Assembly: GCA_034387635.1 (NCBI GenBank)
Contig: JAOANU010000001.1
Span: 1,860,001 to 1,924,000, forward strand
Length of the DNA stretch: 64,000 bases
Direction of reading: 5' to 3'
Origin: Rhodosporidiobolus odoratus
Lineage: Eukaryota; Basidiomycota; Microbotryomycetes; Sporidiobolales; Sporidiobolaceae
A program made the translations under genes and the position numbers. Below are positions 1 through 10,698 of the stretch, one piece after another. Under the pieces are notes generated by a model. That model was given only the letters and a program-made list of their open reading frames with translations. It was not told where the DNA came from and searched no databases. Position 1 is the first letter of the stretch, and each line of letters opens with the position of its first letter.

Positions 1-862
1 TACCTAGCTCCCCGTTTCTGCCTTGCAGAAGCTATTAACGCGTTTCTTCTTCGGCAGCAGCGCGGACCTCTCGATACATACCATCAAGACCCTGTCCGTC
101 GCACAGAAAACCTGGATCTGGGGTCTATTCGAGCGCAACATGCGCACCTTGTTCGCCGGGTTCCTTCTCGCCGCATGTCTCCGCCTCCTCCCTAACCGTG
201 CTTCTCCCATCATGCAGGTACGAATCATCCGACAATGGCTACGACGCTGACGACAAACGAAAAGAGCTCTTCCACGCCGACTCGCGATTCCTCCTCCTCG
301 ATTCCGTCACCTCTTCGCCTGTCTCTGCTGCCGAGTCACCAGTCGGTTACTGCATCTTCCGTTTCGACACGGAGGAGACGGCTTCCGAAGAGGAAAGCGC
401 GGACGAGCTGTGCGATGTGGCTTACTGGTGCGGCATATTCCTGGCATCTTGATGCAGAACGAGTCCTGATCTCTTTCGTTCTTGACCGCTAGCTATGAGC
501 TACAGGTTGACGCGACTGCTCAAGGTCAGGGGGTCGGTAGAGCACTGATGGAGGCGCTGGAGAAGCTGGCCAAGGCGTATCGAATGGACAAGACGATGCT
601 GACCGTCTTCAAGGGTGCGCTGTGCTTCTTTTTCTCGGAGTCGACAATACTAACACCGTTCGCTCTATAGCCAATACGCAAGCTGTAGGCTTCTATGAGA
701 AGATTGGGTGCGTTGTGATGTCAGCTGTGCTTGCTGTGAGTGAGCCGTGGAGCTGACGTTTTCCGTGTGGGATGCAGGTATGGGAAAGATGAGATTGATC
801 CGAGTTTGTATGGGTTGGAGAGTGAAGTAGACTATATGATCCTGAGTAAAGACTGCACGTAA
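1..862 (+). CDS. NAA40: N-alpha-acetyltransferase 40 (NatD), 5' end outside window
   Basis: Acetylates the N-terminal serine of histones H4 and H2A (family knowledge). The window opens inside an intron; the first visible exon starts at 29 after a ttgcag acceptor. Introns 151-217, 428-492, 615-670 and 708-777 restore one frame. NatD marks seen in order: WGLFERNMRTLYESS, a KRKELFHADSRFLLL segment, FRFDTEE, CYELQVD, the acetyl-CoA loop QGQGVG, TVFKANTQAVGFYEKIGY and a C-terminal DYMILS. The GNAT fold is complete from the central strands to the stop at 860-862; only the N-terminal residues are missing. The QGQGVG loop and CYELQV identify NatD rather than a generic GNAT. The next gene lies on the same strand about 320 bases downstream. 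Confidence 0.9.
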
Positions 863-1179
863 ACCGCGTTCACTGGGTGCCGAGCGGAACGAGAGATCAA
901 AGTTGACTTCAAATTGGCACGAGGGGGAACTTGAAGACGAGGATTCAGAAGGGAAGGATCTCACTACTCACGCACGCTTGCTCGATTCGAGAATAGAGTC
1001 ATCCCCCTGCCTGAGATTGTCCTACTACTACCTGTGTACCACTCGCGCTATCCTCCCTTGTACTCCATTGTGAGTTCATGTCTCTTGTCCTGCTCCCTGC
1101 CCATCCCATCACGACCGACTCACAAACATCGCCACTCGTCTGGTGGACACGCTCTGACTACTCGCAACACAGACCAGCA
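863..1179. other. Intergenic: NAA40 3' end and Barentsz promoter
   Basis: The spacer of 317 bases joins two plus-strand genes. It is pyrimidine-rich from about 1000 on, as is usual before start codons here. An in-frame ATG at 1078 precedes the chosen start at 1180. No other gene or RNA is visible. Confidence 0.5.
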
Positions 1180-4100
1180 ATGTCTACCACCTCTGCCAAA
1201 CCCACCAGCGTTCCTCTCCCTCCTTCAAACCCTTCCTCTGGTACCCTCTCTCCTCACCCGCCCAAATCAACCTCCACCGCCCCTCCCACTTCCACCAGAG
1301 CCTCGAAAGCACCCCGCCGTCGCAAACCCCTCAAGCGTCGTGGTGCTCGCCCAGACTCGGACGAGAGCGAGACAGAACAACCCGCCAGAACCGCCGATTC
1401 TTCCGATACCGACGATTCTGACTTCGCTCCCTCCCTTCACGCCTCCGAGGACGAAGACGACGAAGACGACGACGCCTCGTCGGGTTCGGACGAGGGCGGT
1501 GCGGCACCCGAGCCCAAAACCCCCGCGACCGCTTCGATCGATCAACTCGACACGACCGCCGGAACGGTAAGCGCCAAAGCCCTTTTGGCTGGCCAGGAGT
1601 TGCACCCGAGTTGGAGTGACATGCCTGCTGCGGGAGAGGCCGGCGCGTCGCAGCTTCCTACGCTCGACTTTGCCAACCTCTCGCTCGACGCGGTGGCGGC
1701 CGTCCCTGCTGCTTCCGCACCTCGGGAGGGCGGCAAGAAGGCAAATCAGCCTCCGACGCCGAAGCAACCTCGACAGCAGCAGCTTGGGGCGGATGGAAAG
1801 CCCCTCTTGAGCAAGAAACAGCTGGCCTTGCAGCGGAAGGAGCAGAAGAGCGCAGAGCTCAAGGCGAAAGATCCGGTGGCGTGGGAAGCCAGGGAGAAGG
1901 AGATGCAGGAGAAAGAAGAGCAGAAGAAGCTGGCGAAGAAGGAGAGGCTCAAGGAGAAGAGGAAGGAAAAGAAGGCGGCGGAGAAGGCGGCGAAGGAGAG
2001 CGCGGCCCCGTCTTCTCCCTCCGCTCCTACTGCGCCGCTTCCCTCATCTTCGACCAGCAAGCCTGCTGCTGCTGGCAAACCCTCCGGCCCTGTTGTCCCT
2101 TCCCGTCCTTCCCGCACCGCCCTCGCCCACGGTCTCGTCGCCCCTACCGATAATGACCCTTCTTCCTCCACGTCCGCTCCCCCTTCCACTTCCACCTCTA
2201 CCTCGCACCCTTCCTCTCGCCCCATCGTCCCCGCGTTCCAGCGCACACCCTCCTTCGTCTCAAAACAACCCCAGCGCGGCCCTCCCCCCGCCACTACCGA
2301 CGCTTTCCCCTCCAACCCGAAAGGCAAGTTTTGGGGCCACGACGAGCGTCTCAACCCCGCTCATTCCGCTCATCAGCACCCGCAGTCGTTCCGCGGCGGG
2401 GCGAGGGGCGGAGGCAATGCGATGAGGGGGTTCGGGGCGGCGAGGGGTAGGGGAGGACGTGGTGGGGCTGCGGCAGCGGGGATGGGTAGGGTTCCTTATG
2501 AGCCGGATAGATGGACTGTTGAAGGGAATGTTGTCGCAGAGCCCCCGCTCTCGCCGAAGAGGGCGAAGAAGGGAGAGAAGAAGGAGGAGGAAGAGAAGGA
2601 CGGGGATTCGGACGACAACTGGGGGAGGGGGGAGGCGAAGCGCGCACCGCGCCCTTCGGCGGTCGTTGGGTTGCCGGATTGGAGTCATGCCGGATTCGAG
2701 GAGCTGGAAGCGGAGGAGAAGGCGAGGGATACGGCGCCTGTTCCTTCGGGACCGGCGGCGATGAGGGGGAGGGGAAGGGGCAGGGGCGGCTTCGCTACGC
2801 CTGGAGGAGTGGGTAGGGGAGGTTTCGCCGGCAGGGGAACACTCAACGGACCACCTGGGGCTATCAACCCCCGCTACGCTCACCTTCCCTTCCACCCTCT
2901 GCACCGATTCCCCGCCGCCCTTCCTGCCCAGCAACCTTCTCCTGCTACCGACCATTCCGCCGACAAGCTTCTCGCCACTCTCCCTGCTGCCTCCGCTCCT
3001 ACCTCTCAGCTTCCGGCCGTCGTACCGCAACAGCCCCAACCCGAGCTGGCTACGACCTCGAGCGAGCAAGAGCTCTTTGAAGAGGATACCGCAGCCCTTG
3101 ACGCGAAGAAGCCGACTGGCGTCGTTCGCCTTCCTAGTGCCGGCGCCTCGCAGTTCCAGCTCGCAGTCAAGGGAGCCGCCGCCGCTCGTGCGAAGGAAGA
3201 AGTGGACAAGCCTACGACCGCGCCGGTAGTCGAGGCGGAGAAGGAGAACGAGCCCGTCCGTTCTCCTCAACCTGCTGCTGCTGCCGCGGATCTTGAACTT
3301 CGCAAGCAGCAGGGGGCGAGCATCCTCTACGCCGCCGACCCCAGCCGCTTCGCCAACCCTCCGGCCGAGGTCGAAGACGTTTCCGCCCCCGCTGCCTCTT
3401 TCCCTTCTTATGAGCAGCGCCCGCCTCAAGACGTTGCCGGCTCTTCCCTTCCTCCTCATCTCTCTGGATTCATGAATCAAGTCCCTCCTCACCTTCAGTC
3501 ACCTCCTACCATTCCTTCCCCTTACGCCATCCCCCGCCACGACTCTCCAGTCTACTTCCCCCCTCCCCACGCGTACTACTCTCCCGACGCTTTCTCCGTC
3601 ATCCCCTCTCCCGGTCTCACTCCCCCTCCTCTCGCCTTCCCGACCCACCCCGCTCACGCCCCTCCCTCCTCGGCCTACTTCCTCCCTCCCTCCCGCTCGA
3701 AACGCGTCGAGATCAAAGCCCCAAGCAGGGACGGTCAATCCCCCATCCCCGTCAAGACTACCATCTCGACCGGACCGCCTTCTTTCGGGGGGTTGGTAGC
3801 GCCGGGGATGCAAACTACCGCTTCATCATCGGGTGCGACCGGAGGATCCGCCTCGCCTACTTCCGTTCGCGCCATGCTTCCTTCCATGTCCCCTCCTCCG
3901 CCTCACGTCTACTCTCAACACCCTCACCAAGAGCCTCAGCAGCCTCAGCAATATAATCCTTACGCCGCCCCTCCGCCTCAGAGTGCTTATTACCCCTCTG
4001 CCGCTTCTTCTGCCCCGCTGTACCCTTCCATGACGACCGCGTATGGTGCCCCGAGTCCTGGTCACTTGCCACCTGGTTCGTTTGAAGCGCAACAGCAACA

Positions 4101-4269
4101 GGCATACGGGAACTACTACGCCCAGGCTCAGCAGCAACATTACAACCCCTACGCAGCGCAACAAACGGATGGGCAAGCGATGTATGGTGCGCACGAGCAG
4201 GCCATGCATCAGGGGTACTATGGTGGTGCACCGCAAGGGGTCGAGCAGCATGTGTATGGGATGTACTGA
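1180..4269 (+). CDS. Barentsz/CASC3-like exon-junction-complex protein
   Basis: A single exon of 1029 codons. The only recognisable conserved part is a Btz (SELOR)-like segment: KGKFWGHDER at about residues 381-390 and PDRWTVEGN at about 441-449, separated by an RGG-rich stretch. In the Barentsz family these two halves clamp eIF4AIII in the exon junction complex. The rest is low complexity: an acidic Ser/Asp N-terminus, a Lys/Glu coiled coil near residues 220-270, RGRGRG clusters, Pro-rich blocks and a Gln/Tyr-rich C-terminus ending HVYGMY. I prefer the ATG at 1180 (MSTTSAKP) to the in-frame ATG at 1078 because the 34 extra residues look like leader sequence. The second Btz half is weaker than in animals, so the family call is probable, not certain. 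It fits a very intron-rich genome. Confidence 0.65.
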   Translation: MSTTSAKPTSVPLPPSNPSSGTLSPHPPKSTSTAPPTSTRASKAPRRRKPLKRRGARPDSDESETEQPARTADSSDTDDSDFAPSLHASEDEDDEDDDASSGSDEGGAAPEPKTPATASIDQLDTTAGTVSAKALLAGQELHPSWSDMPAAGEAGASQLPTLDFANLSLDAVAAVPAASAPREGGKKANQPPTPKQPRQQQLGADGKPLLSKKQLALQRKEQKSAELKAKDPVAWEAREKEMQEKEEQKKLAKKERLKEKRKEKKAAEKAAKESAAPSSPSAPTAPLPSSSTSKPAAAGKPSGPVVPSRPSRTALAHGLVAPTDNDPSSSTSAPPSTSTSTSHPSSRPIVPAFQRTPSFVSKQPQRGPPPATTDAFPSNPKGKFWGHDERLNPAHSAHQHPQSFRGGARGGGNAMRGFGAARGRGGRGGAAAAGMGRVPYEPDRWTVEGNVVAEPPLSPKRAKKGEKKEEEEKDGDSDDNWGRGEAKRAPRPSAVVGLPDWSHAGFEELEAEEKARDTAPVPSGPAAMRGRGRGRGGFATPGGVGRGGFAGRGTLNGPPGAINPRYAHLPFHPLHRFPAALPAQQPSPATDHSADKLLATLPAASAPTSQLPAVVPQQPQPELATTSSEQELFEEDTAALDAKKPTGVVRLPSAGASQFQLAVKGAAAARAKEEVDKPTTAPVVEAEKENEPVRSPQPAAAAADLELRKQQGASILYAADPSRFANPPAEVEDVSAPAASFPSYEQRPPQDVAGSSLPPHLSGFMNQVPPHLQSPPTIPSPYAIPRHDSPVYFPPPHAYYSPDAFSVIPSPGLTPPPLAFPTHPAHAPPSSAYFLPPSRSKRVEIKAPSRDGQSPIPVKTTISTGPPSFGGLVAPGMQTTASSSGATGGSASPTSVRAMLPSMSPPPPHVYSQHPHQEPQQPQQYNPYAAPPPQSAYYPSAASSAPLYPSMTTAYGAPSPGHLPPGSFEAQQQQAYGNYYAQAQQQHYNPYAAQQTDGQAMYGAHEQAMHQGYYGGAPQGVEQHVYGMY

Positions 4270-4602
4270 GCTGAGCTGAGCTAGGGGTTGTTTTCTGTGG
4301 TCTTCTTCTCGTCCCGTTCGGATTCTTTCGCCTCTGCCGTAATACCCATTACCTACTGTTCCTTTCCCATCCTCGTACTCTCTGTCTCTTTCGCCTTCAC
4401 CCTCACCTCAACCTCCCTTCCGCACCGAAACCTAAAAAGCAATTACCTTGAGTTGAAATAGCAAGACATTGACTAGTCGTTATCGATGACTGTCAAAGAG
4501 TGTAGAGAGATGATGGCTGCGTTACACTGGCGCAAGCGGGTGCTACAGGGCTGGAAGATTGGATGCAACGAGAGAGAAAAGAGGAGGCACAGGCAATCTG
4601 GT
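4270..4602. other. Intergenic between convergent genes
   Basis: Gap of 333 bases between the Barentsz stop and the REC8 stop. It begins with a short GAGCT repeat right after the stop and continues as a CT-rich 3' flank. No coding or RNA feature seen. Confidence 0.5.
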
Positions 4603-7600
4603 TCAGAGAATGTCGACGGCAATCTGCGAGTTGCGTTCCGTCAGTGTCCTTGAGGAAAAGGCCGAAAGGGACGAGGAGTGCACGCACCTCGCCATAAGCC
4701 TCGTCCTGCTGCACCCTGACCATTCCCTTCGTGGCCAACACCAACAAGTGATACAGCGCCTGAGCCGCAGTGCTCGCATTTGTGTCCGCGACGGGAACGA
4801 CGTCGCTGAAGAGAAGCTGGTCGTCCTCGGCAATCGTGGCTCGTTGACGACGGGCGTAATTGAGGAACTTGAGCGATTCGTTTTCTTTCAGCGCGAGGGC
4901 TTCGAAAGTGCCCGCGCCGGAAGGGTGCGGCGAAGGAGAACGAGTAAGGCGACGCTCTGCAGCGAGAGACTGTCAGAAACGAAGGCCGGTATCTACGAAG
5001 GGGTGAGAGGGGCACACCCTCGAAAGCAGCAAAGTCGTCGTCGCGCTCAGCGAGAAGGCCGACCGAGCCGGCGCGGTGAGGACTCGAGCCGAGGATGGAA
5101 GGAGCGTGCGAGCCAGCGCGACTGCGTGCGAATGGCCTGCAGTACTGCCTCGTCAGCGGGAACATCAGGACTGCATGGGAAGAAGACGCACTGTGGTCTG
5201 AGGGGCGTGTCGAGCGAGACGCGAGTTCCGCCAGCTTGGCTCGAAGGACCGCCGAAAGTCGGAAGTGGGCCTACGCGATAAGACGTGAGCGAGAGATAAA
5301 GTAGCGGTCGGGAGAGACTTTACCGCCAACATCGCTCGTCGCAGCTTCTTGGGCCCAAGGAAGCAGCGATGGACGGTGACTGCCAGTTAGGCCGCCCTCG
5401 CTGCCCGCCCTTCCTTGCTCGACGTCCTGTCATCGGCAAGAATCAATGGTGAGCGGGAAAAGCGGGAGCAAGAAGAAGAGCGAACCTCGTCCCAATGCTG
5501 GTGCTCAAACCCGCCCATATCTCCGCCGTAGTCGCGCCCTGTGCAGCAGCTTGTCAGCTAGAGCAACGCTGATGTCGAGAAGGAATCGAGAAGCGTACCG
5601 ACCTCCCCTTCGCCACCGCCAAACTCCTGCCCAGCGTAAAAGTCGCCGAAGTCGCCCAGTCCCGCCGCGACTGGAGCTTGCTCGCTCAGACGCCCTTTAG
5701 CGCGGCGAGAAACTTCCGCCTCTGGGGTGGGCTCTTTGGCTTTCTTGTGAGGACTCACACGGCGCTTCTTATCCTCTGCAAGGGGACAGAGGCGGCTTGA
5801 GAAGGTCAGCGGGAGAAGCAGGGAAGAGGGCGACTGCGCTTACCGGCTGTTCCGCCGACGAAAGGCACCATGGTATCAGATACAGTGAGCTTCCAAACTG
5901 TGAAGAGCGGCATTATTGAAGGAAAGATCAACCCGCAGAGATGAGAAAAGAATGACAGTCAGCTAGGCCTGGGGCTTGCACTGCTTGTGAAGGTGGATCA
6001 GCGGGCGGCTTCAGACATACACTCGAGAGGGTCGTGATGGGGAAAGCTACGTACACATAGCCGGCACCCCAAAAACAAGGTCCATCGCCTTCTGATGCGC
6101 GTGGCGATCTTGTTTCCCATCTTCTGTCTTCTGATGCTCACGAGCCATCCTGTCGGAGTAGGAAGTGCGCATGTTGCGGAAAGCTTCGTCGGAAAGTTCG
6201 GTCTTCGGGTCGAATGCGTTGCGCTGTGCAAGGCGTCCTAAGTTGAAGCTATCTAGAAAGCGAAGACGGACGAGGTGGCTTACCTTCGCTTTCTTCGGCT
6301 TACGAGCCGCTGAAGCTGCTTGCGAAGCTTGGATGTGAGCCTGGTCAAGAGCGTCCGATATGCGTTTGCGCGTAGTCGAAGACGGCGTCCCTTCGCTCAA
6401 CTCGCGAGAAAGCTCGAGGTCCGCCATGGGCGTTGGCGAACGCTGTTCGACGCGAATCCTTGAGAGGATGTCAATATGGTAAAGCGGCGGAGGACGTACC
6501 CTCATAGCTCCAGCGTTCTCAAGCCTCGCCCTCGCTTCTTCATGCTCGCGCCTCACACGCTCCTCGAAATTCCCCTCGCCAAATTGCTCGACGCCTTGGT
6601 CGCCTGCATGTAACTCGCCATCGAAGCCGCCGCCGAAATCCTGAGGGAAGAATCTGTGACAAGGGGTGAACTTGTTATAAACGAAGGAAGAGATGCTCGA
6701 GGTGAGAACGCACTGATCGTCCAAGCCACCCATGTCGACAGGCGCACCTACCGCACTCGAGGAAGGACCATACTGCGGGATTTCTCCTCTGGCTGAGCCA
6801 CCAGCACTACCACGTCCGGCAGCAGAACTAGCACGAATGAGGGCGTCCAGCTCGGGGCTTGCACCGTAAAGAAGGCCCTGTGAATTAGCAAGTTCAGCTC
6901 GTCAGCAGCTCCGTACAAGTTACACCACAGAATAAGAGTGTCAGACCTCTTCATCGTCACCAAAGATAGGCTGGTCCAAACCGCCAAGGTCGCCAGCCTG
7001 GAAAGGGTCCTCCTCGCCCAGTCCTTGCAACAGGTAGTCGTCGAGTTGCGGCTCCTGTAGCGTGATGTCAGCCTCGCGCGCTTGGTGAGCAGCTGTCGGC
7101 TGACGGGCGAGGATGGCAGGAGTACCTGCTAAACAGAGAGGGCCGAGTTAGGAAGGTCAGCACGGGTTCGAATCGGTGATTACGGAAGAACGCACCTGCG
7201 CGCAGGTCGACTGGGCTCAAGAAGGGTGGTTCTTCCCCCAGATCCATGGGCTCGTCCTCTTCAGCTACCTCGCCCGGAAAATGCCAATCGAGCTCGACGT
7301 CTGCGTCTGGATCGAAGCCGAGGAGCACGACGCCGTTGTCGACGGCCATGTTCAGCCCTTGAGGCTGAGCCGCCTTCTTCGCAACGACCGGAGGCTGTTC
7401 GGGCAGAGGAGCGAGCGGAAGAAGGGGTTCGGGGGCGAGGGTGATGTCTGGTCTGAAAAGCGGAAAATGGTCAACTTCCGCATGTTTGATGCGAAGCGGA
7501 GGCTTACGTCGCTATGGTAGTCTCGGCGATAGCCTTCTTGATCGCTTGATGGACTATGGTCACATCGTTCGCGTAGTGGGCATACTGATTACAGCGAGAA

Positions 7601-7975
7601 AGCGAAAGTCAGCTGAATATGCCAAAGAGGATAATTCCGACGCACCTGCTGCTGGTAGACCCTGGCTATACCCATCATGAGGTTCGACGACAGCCTAAGC
7701 GCCAAAGGCTCTTCTGGAGCGATGACTTTTTCGCTGTTTCCATTCCGATCAAGTGATTAACTCGTCAAGGAAGCAGGGCTCGCCTCTAGCTCGCTCGTCA
7801 AGGAGGGATTGCAGTAGAACCAGACGTACCAGGCCCTGACCACATTACTCTTGAGAACCTCTGCCTTACTCAACTTCTTGACGGCTGTTCCGCCTTTCGA
7901 GCCGATAGTGGCAGCGAGCCAGAACACTGCAAACCCGCCTTTGCGAGACGTGAGTATCTCTGTGTTGTAGAACAT
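4603..7975 (-). CDS. REC8: Meiotic cohesin kleisin REC8
   Basis: Kleisin subunit of meiotic cohesin: its N-terminus binds SMC3 and its C-terminal winged helix binds SMC1. The N-terminus reads MFYNTEILTSRKGG, then VFWLAATIGSK, KKLSKAEVLKSN and, after splicing, ALRLSSNLMMGIARVY; the insertion KGG and the SSNLMMG box resemble fission-yeast Rec8 more than Rad21/Scc1. The C-terminus reads ALYHLLVLATKGMVRVQQDE AYGE and ends AVDIL after a last intron. The middle is charged and disordered, spread over many short exons, as expected of kleisins with separase sites. Exon order is clear at both ends; middle boundaries are approximate. The product would be about 700-800 residues. It is the one clearly meiotic gene in the window. 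Confidence 0.85.
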
Positions 7976-8284
7976 ACTGCGTCGTCAGTTGAGCGAGGCT
8001 GCGAATCGAGCGGAGATTGAAGGCGGAGAAAAAGAAGAAGAAGAAAGAACAGGAAGGGGAAGAGCGAGGCAACGGTTTCCTTCTTTAAAGCGAGGGTAAG
8101 CTTGTCTGAGGCAAAAGATACTGCTAGAACAAGCGGATACGACTACAAGCAAGCGAGAAGAAAGCAAGAGGAGAAGAAAAAGCGATAGAAAGCTTCAAGC
8201 GACCCCGGCCTGTGTTACGGATACGTTGAGCTGCGGCAGGTGGATTGAAGCTCGAACTACGCACCTTCGTCCCTTGACACACTC
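7976..8284. promoter_or_regulatory. REC8 upstream region
   Basis: Spacer of 309 bases between the REC8 start and the stop of the upstream F-box gene, both on the minus strand. The REC8-sense strand is rich in CTT and TTC triplets around 8030-8060. No defined motif recognised. Confidence 0.35.
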
Positions 8285-10534
8285 TCAGAAGAAGCTAGGC
8301 GTCTCGTCTTCTTCGTCGGTCTCGTCGCCGACGAAGAAACCGCCGGGGTTGTCGAGACCGGCTTCAAGCGGTGCCGGCGGGGTGTACTTGAGCGTCGGTA
8401 CTCCGCCAGGGGAAGAAATTCTGTGCGAAGTAAGAATATGCTCGACCTGTCGAAACGAAGCGGAAGACGTAAGCGAGTGTCGGCTAAAGAGAAGGAAGAG
8501 AAGAACTCGCCATTTGCGCCCACGTCTTCGTAGGATCATAAGCACTCGACCAAGACGCAGCTCCGAAGGCTGGGCGAGAAGCAGCGCAGTCGTAACAAGA
8601 GAAAGCTTTTCCAAGGGCGTAGAGATCGCCAGGTGTGGAAGACTCGCTGACCTCACCCCCCAAGGCGTTCACGCTCGCTAGGACATGTCTGATGGCGTGA
8701 ATACGCTCGGGAGAGGTGACAAGACTGTCCTCAGTCAACGCGTCAGACCCGCAGACCTTGTAGTGGTCGAGGATGGCGGGGAACCTGGCTGTCGTTGAGC
8801 AGTGGGAAGAAGGGCAAGGGATGGCAGAAGTGATGAGCTTGGCGAGCTGCTCGGGAGAGCTACTGCTGGGGTCCACGTCGGTCCAGTAGTATTCGTGGGC
8901 AGTGTACGCGTCATTCTGCAGGCGAGGCGCTGTTTGATGGACTTCTGCGAGATTGGCGAAGTATGCCGCCTTGATCTCCTGCCCGAACTGGAAGCTCTCC
9001 TGCATGATGGCGCTTCTTGCAGCAGCTAGATCTTCCTGAGTGGGACGGGCTTCGATCGACTCGTAGAAGGGGCGAACAGATGGGAGGACGAGAAAGTTCG
9101 GCCAAGGTGGGAACAGCGTCCTCTGCTCGCCGGATGCAATGGAAGTTTGAAGCGACTTGTAGAAAGGCTTGAGCTTCTCGGCACGCTGCTGCATGGATGA
9201 TGCTGCAGTCACGCGTGCACGCTCGGCGCGCTTCTCGTTCAAGAGTCTGGAGGAGAAGACGTTCGTTGTGCCTGTAGGAAAGGAGGAACTGTGCGTACCC
9301 AATGAGCTTGCCCTTGGCGTTGTTCCAGCTTGTCTCGGTAAGGGAGCGGCGCTGCAGGAGAGTTGGCTCAGAGCTACTGGAGTTGCGGCATTCGACAAAC
9401 TAACCTGGTTGAGCAGAGAATGGCCGACGAGATCATGGTCGGCGAGTTCTGCCGAAGTATATCCGAGGCTTTCCAGCTTCTCCAAGATCCTGTACGACAT
9501 AGAAGGGTGTCAGAGCGCGAGTGAGAGGTAGAAAGGAGGCGAAAAAGCGGACATGCGTTTCCTCGTGGTCTTCGCATCGTCTTTGTCCTTTTCTTCCAGG
9601 ATCCGGTGCCTCCGCTCCCACATCTCGATGGCTTCTGCATCCTTCTGTGCGTTGTTGTAAACGATGGTGCGCTTGGCGATGTAGGCCGCGAATTCGTTCT
9701 GGCGCATACAATGCGCGCAGCAGCGCACGCGGTGGGTATAGTTGACCGTCGACGCTTTCGGCTTGTGGCAGACCTGCACGAGTCCGCAATAGTGAGAACT
9801 TTTAGCTCTCGAGCGAGAGACGGACCTCGAACATACGTGGCAGGTCGTGTCAAAAACGAGCGAGGCGTATTCCCACTCCGTCAGGTCCTGCGCTGCGAGG
9901 TCCGGAAGATCGTGCGTGTTGTGACGGCCGGCTTTCCAGATTGAGCTACCTTGCCTCGAGTGCAGGAGCCGACGGAAAGAACTACAAGCCCTCGACATGG
10001 CGAGGAGGGTTTTCGTGTCGAGGTGGCTCATGACCTGTGATGCGAGAGCGCACCACAGTCAGCGACTCCTGGGGTCGATATTGCAGGGAGAACGCAGAGG
10101 GAAGTGACGAGGAGAAAAGCAGAACGAACGACAGCCAGGACGTCGAGCGGCATATTGTTGAACAGCTCGAGCTTCTTCGGCCTACGCGCTCTACCTTTCT
10201 CCTTCGCCTTTGCCTTGCCCTTGGGCTTCGTCTTGGCCTTCTTCTTAGCGGGCGCTGCAGAGGGAGAGAGACATGTCAGTCGGAACGGATTGACACCTGA
10301 ATACCTCGCAGCGTCGAAAGGATCAAGGCGCTACAAGCTAGGTATCTGCCCCCTAGCTGCTAAACTCTGACACGCTCTGCCCATCTTAGCAAGTTCCCGT
10401 GTTGAAGATATCGATCGCTCACCTTTGTGGTCCTTGTCGCTTCCCTCGTCGTCCATGCCTTGCGCGGCTGCCCCAGCATCGTAGGGATCATCGAAAGTAG
10501 TGTCAGCCTGTTTCTTACTCCTGCGCGGTGCCAT
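8285..10534 (-). CDS. F-box protein with CxxC pairs
   Basis: Probable substrate receptor of an SCF ubiquitin ligase. The N-terminus, MAPRRSKKQADTTFDD, leads into a Lys-rich nuclear-signal-like block (PAKKKAKTKPKGKAKAKEK). The F-box follows after splicing: LELFNNMPLDVLAVMSHLDT, then LLAMSRACSSFRRLL. Two Cys pairs (TCHVC and CCAHC) lie about 20 residues apart and could bind zinc. The C-terminal half (SYRILEKLESLGYTSAEL onward) has no motif I know. The last intron (8447-8510) appears to use a GC donor; splicing it joins WAQM to VEHILTSHR and the protein ends DEEDETPSFF. The start at 10534 is chosen because the 37 codons upstream, to 10645, look non-coding. Substrate unknown. Confidence 0.75.
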
Positions 10535-10698
10535 CTTGAGGAACCGAGGATCGCACGTGAACGGACGAAGGAAGAGCCTACTAAGCGAGAGCCGATAGTA
10601 TCGACACTCGAAGTGGCCGGTAGCGGCAGACTGCTTCCTCTTCATGACTAGCTAGCTACATAATCTACTGTATGCGGTCGGTAAACTCCACCTCGCAC

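Noticed and set aside
2260..3492. 410-codon minus-strand frame under the Barentsz gene
   Set aside because: Arg/Gly-rich antisense shadow of a GC-rich plus-strand exon.
4559..5281. Plus-strand 240-codon frame
   Set aside because: Shadow of the REC8 3' exons, which carry the kleisin winged helix on the other strand.
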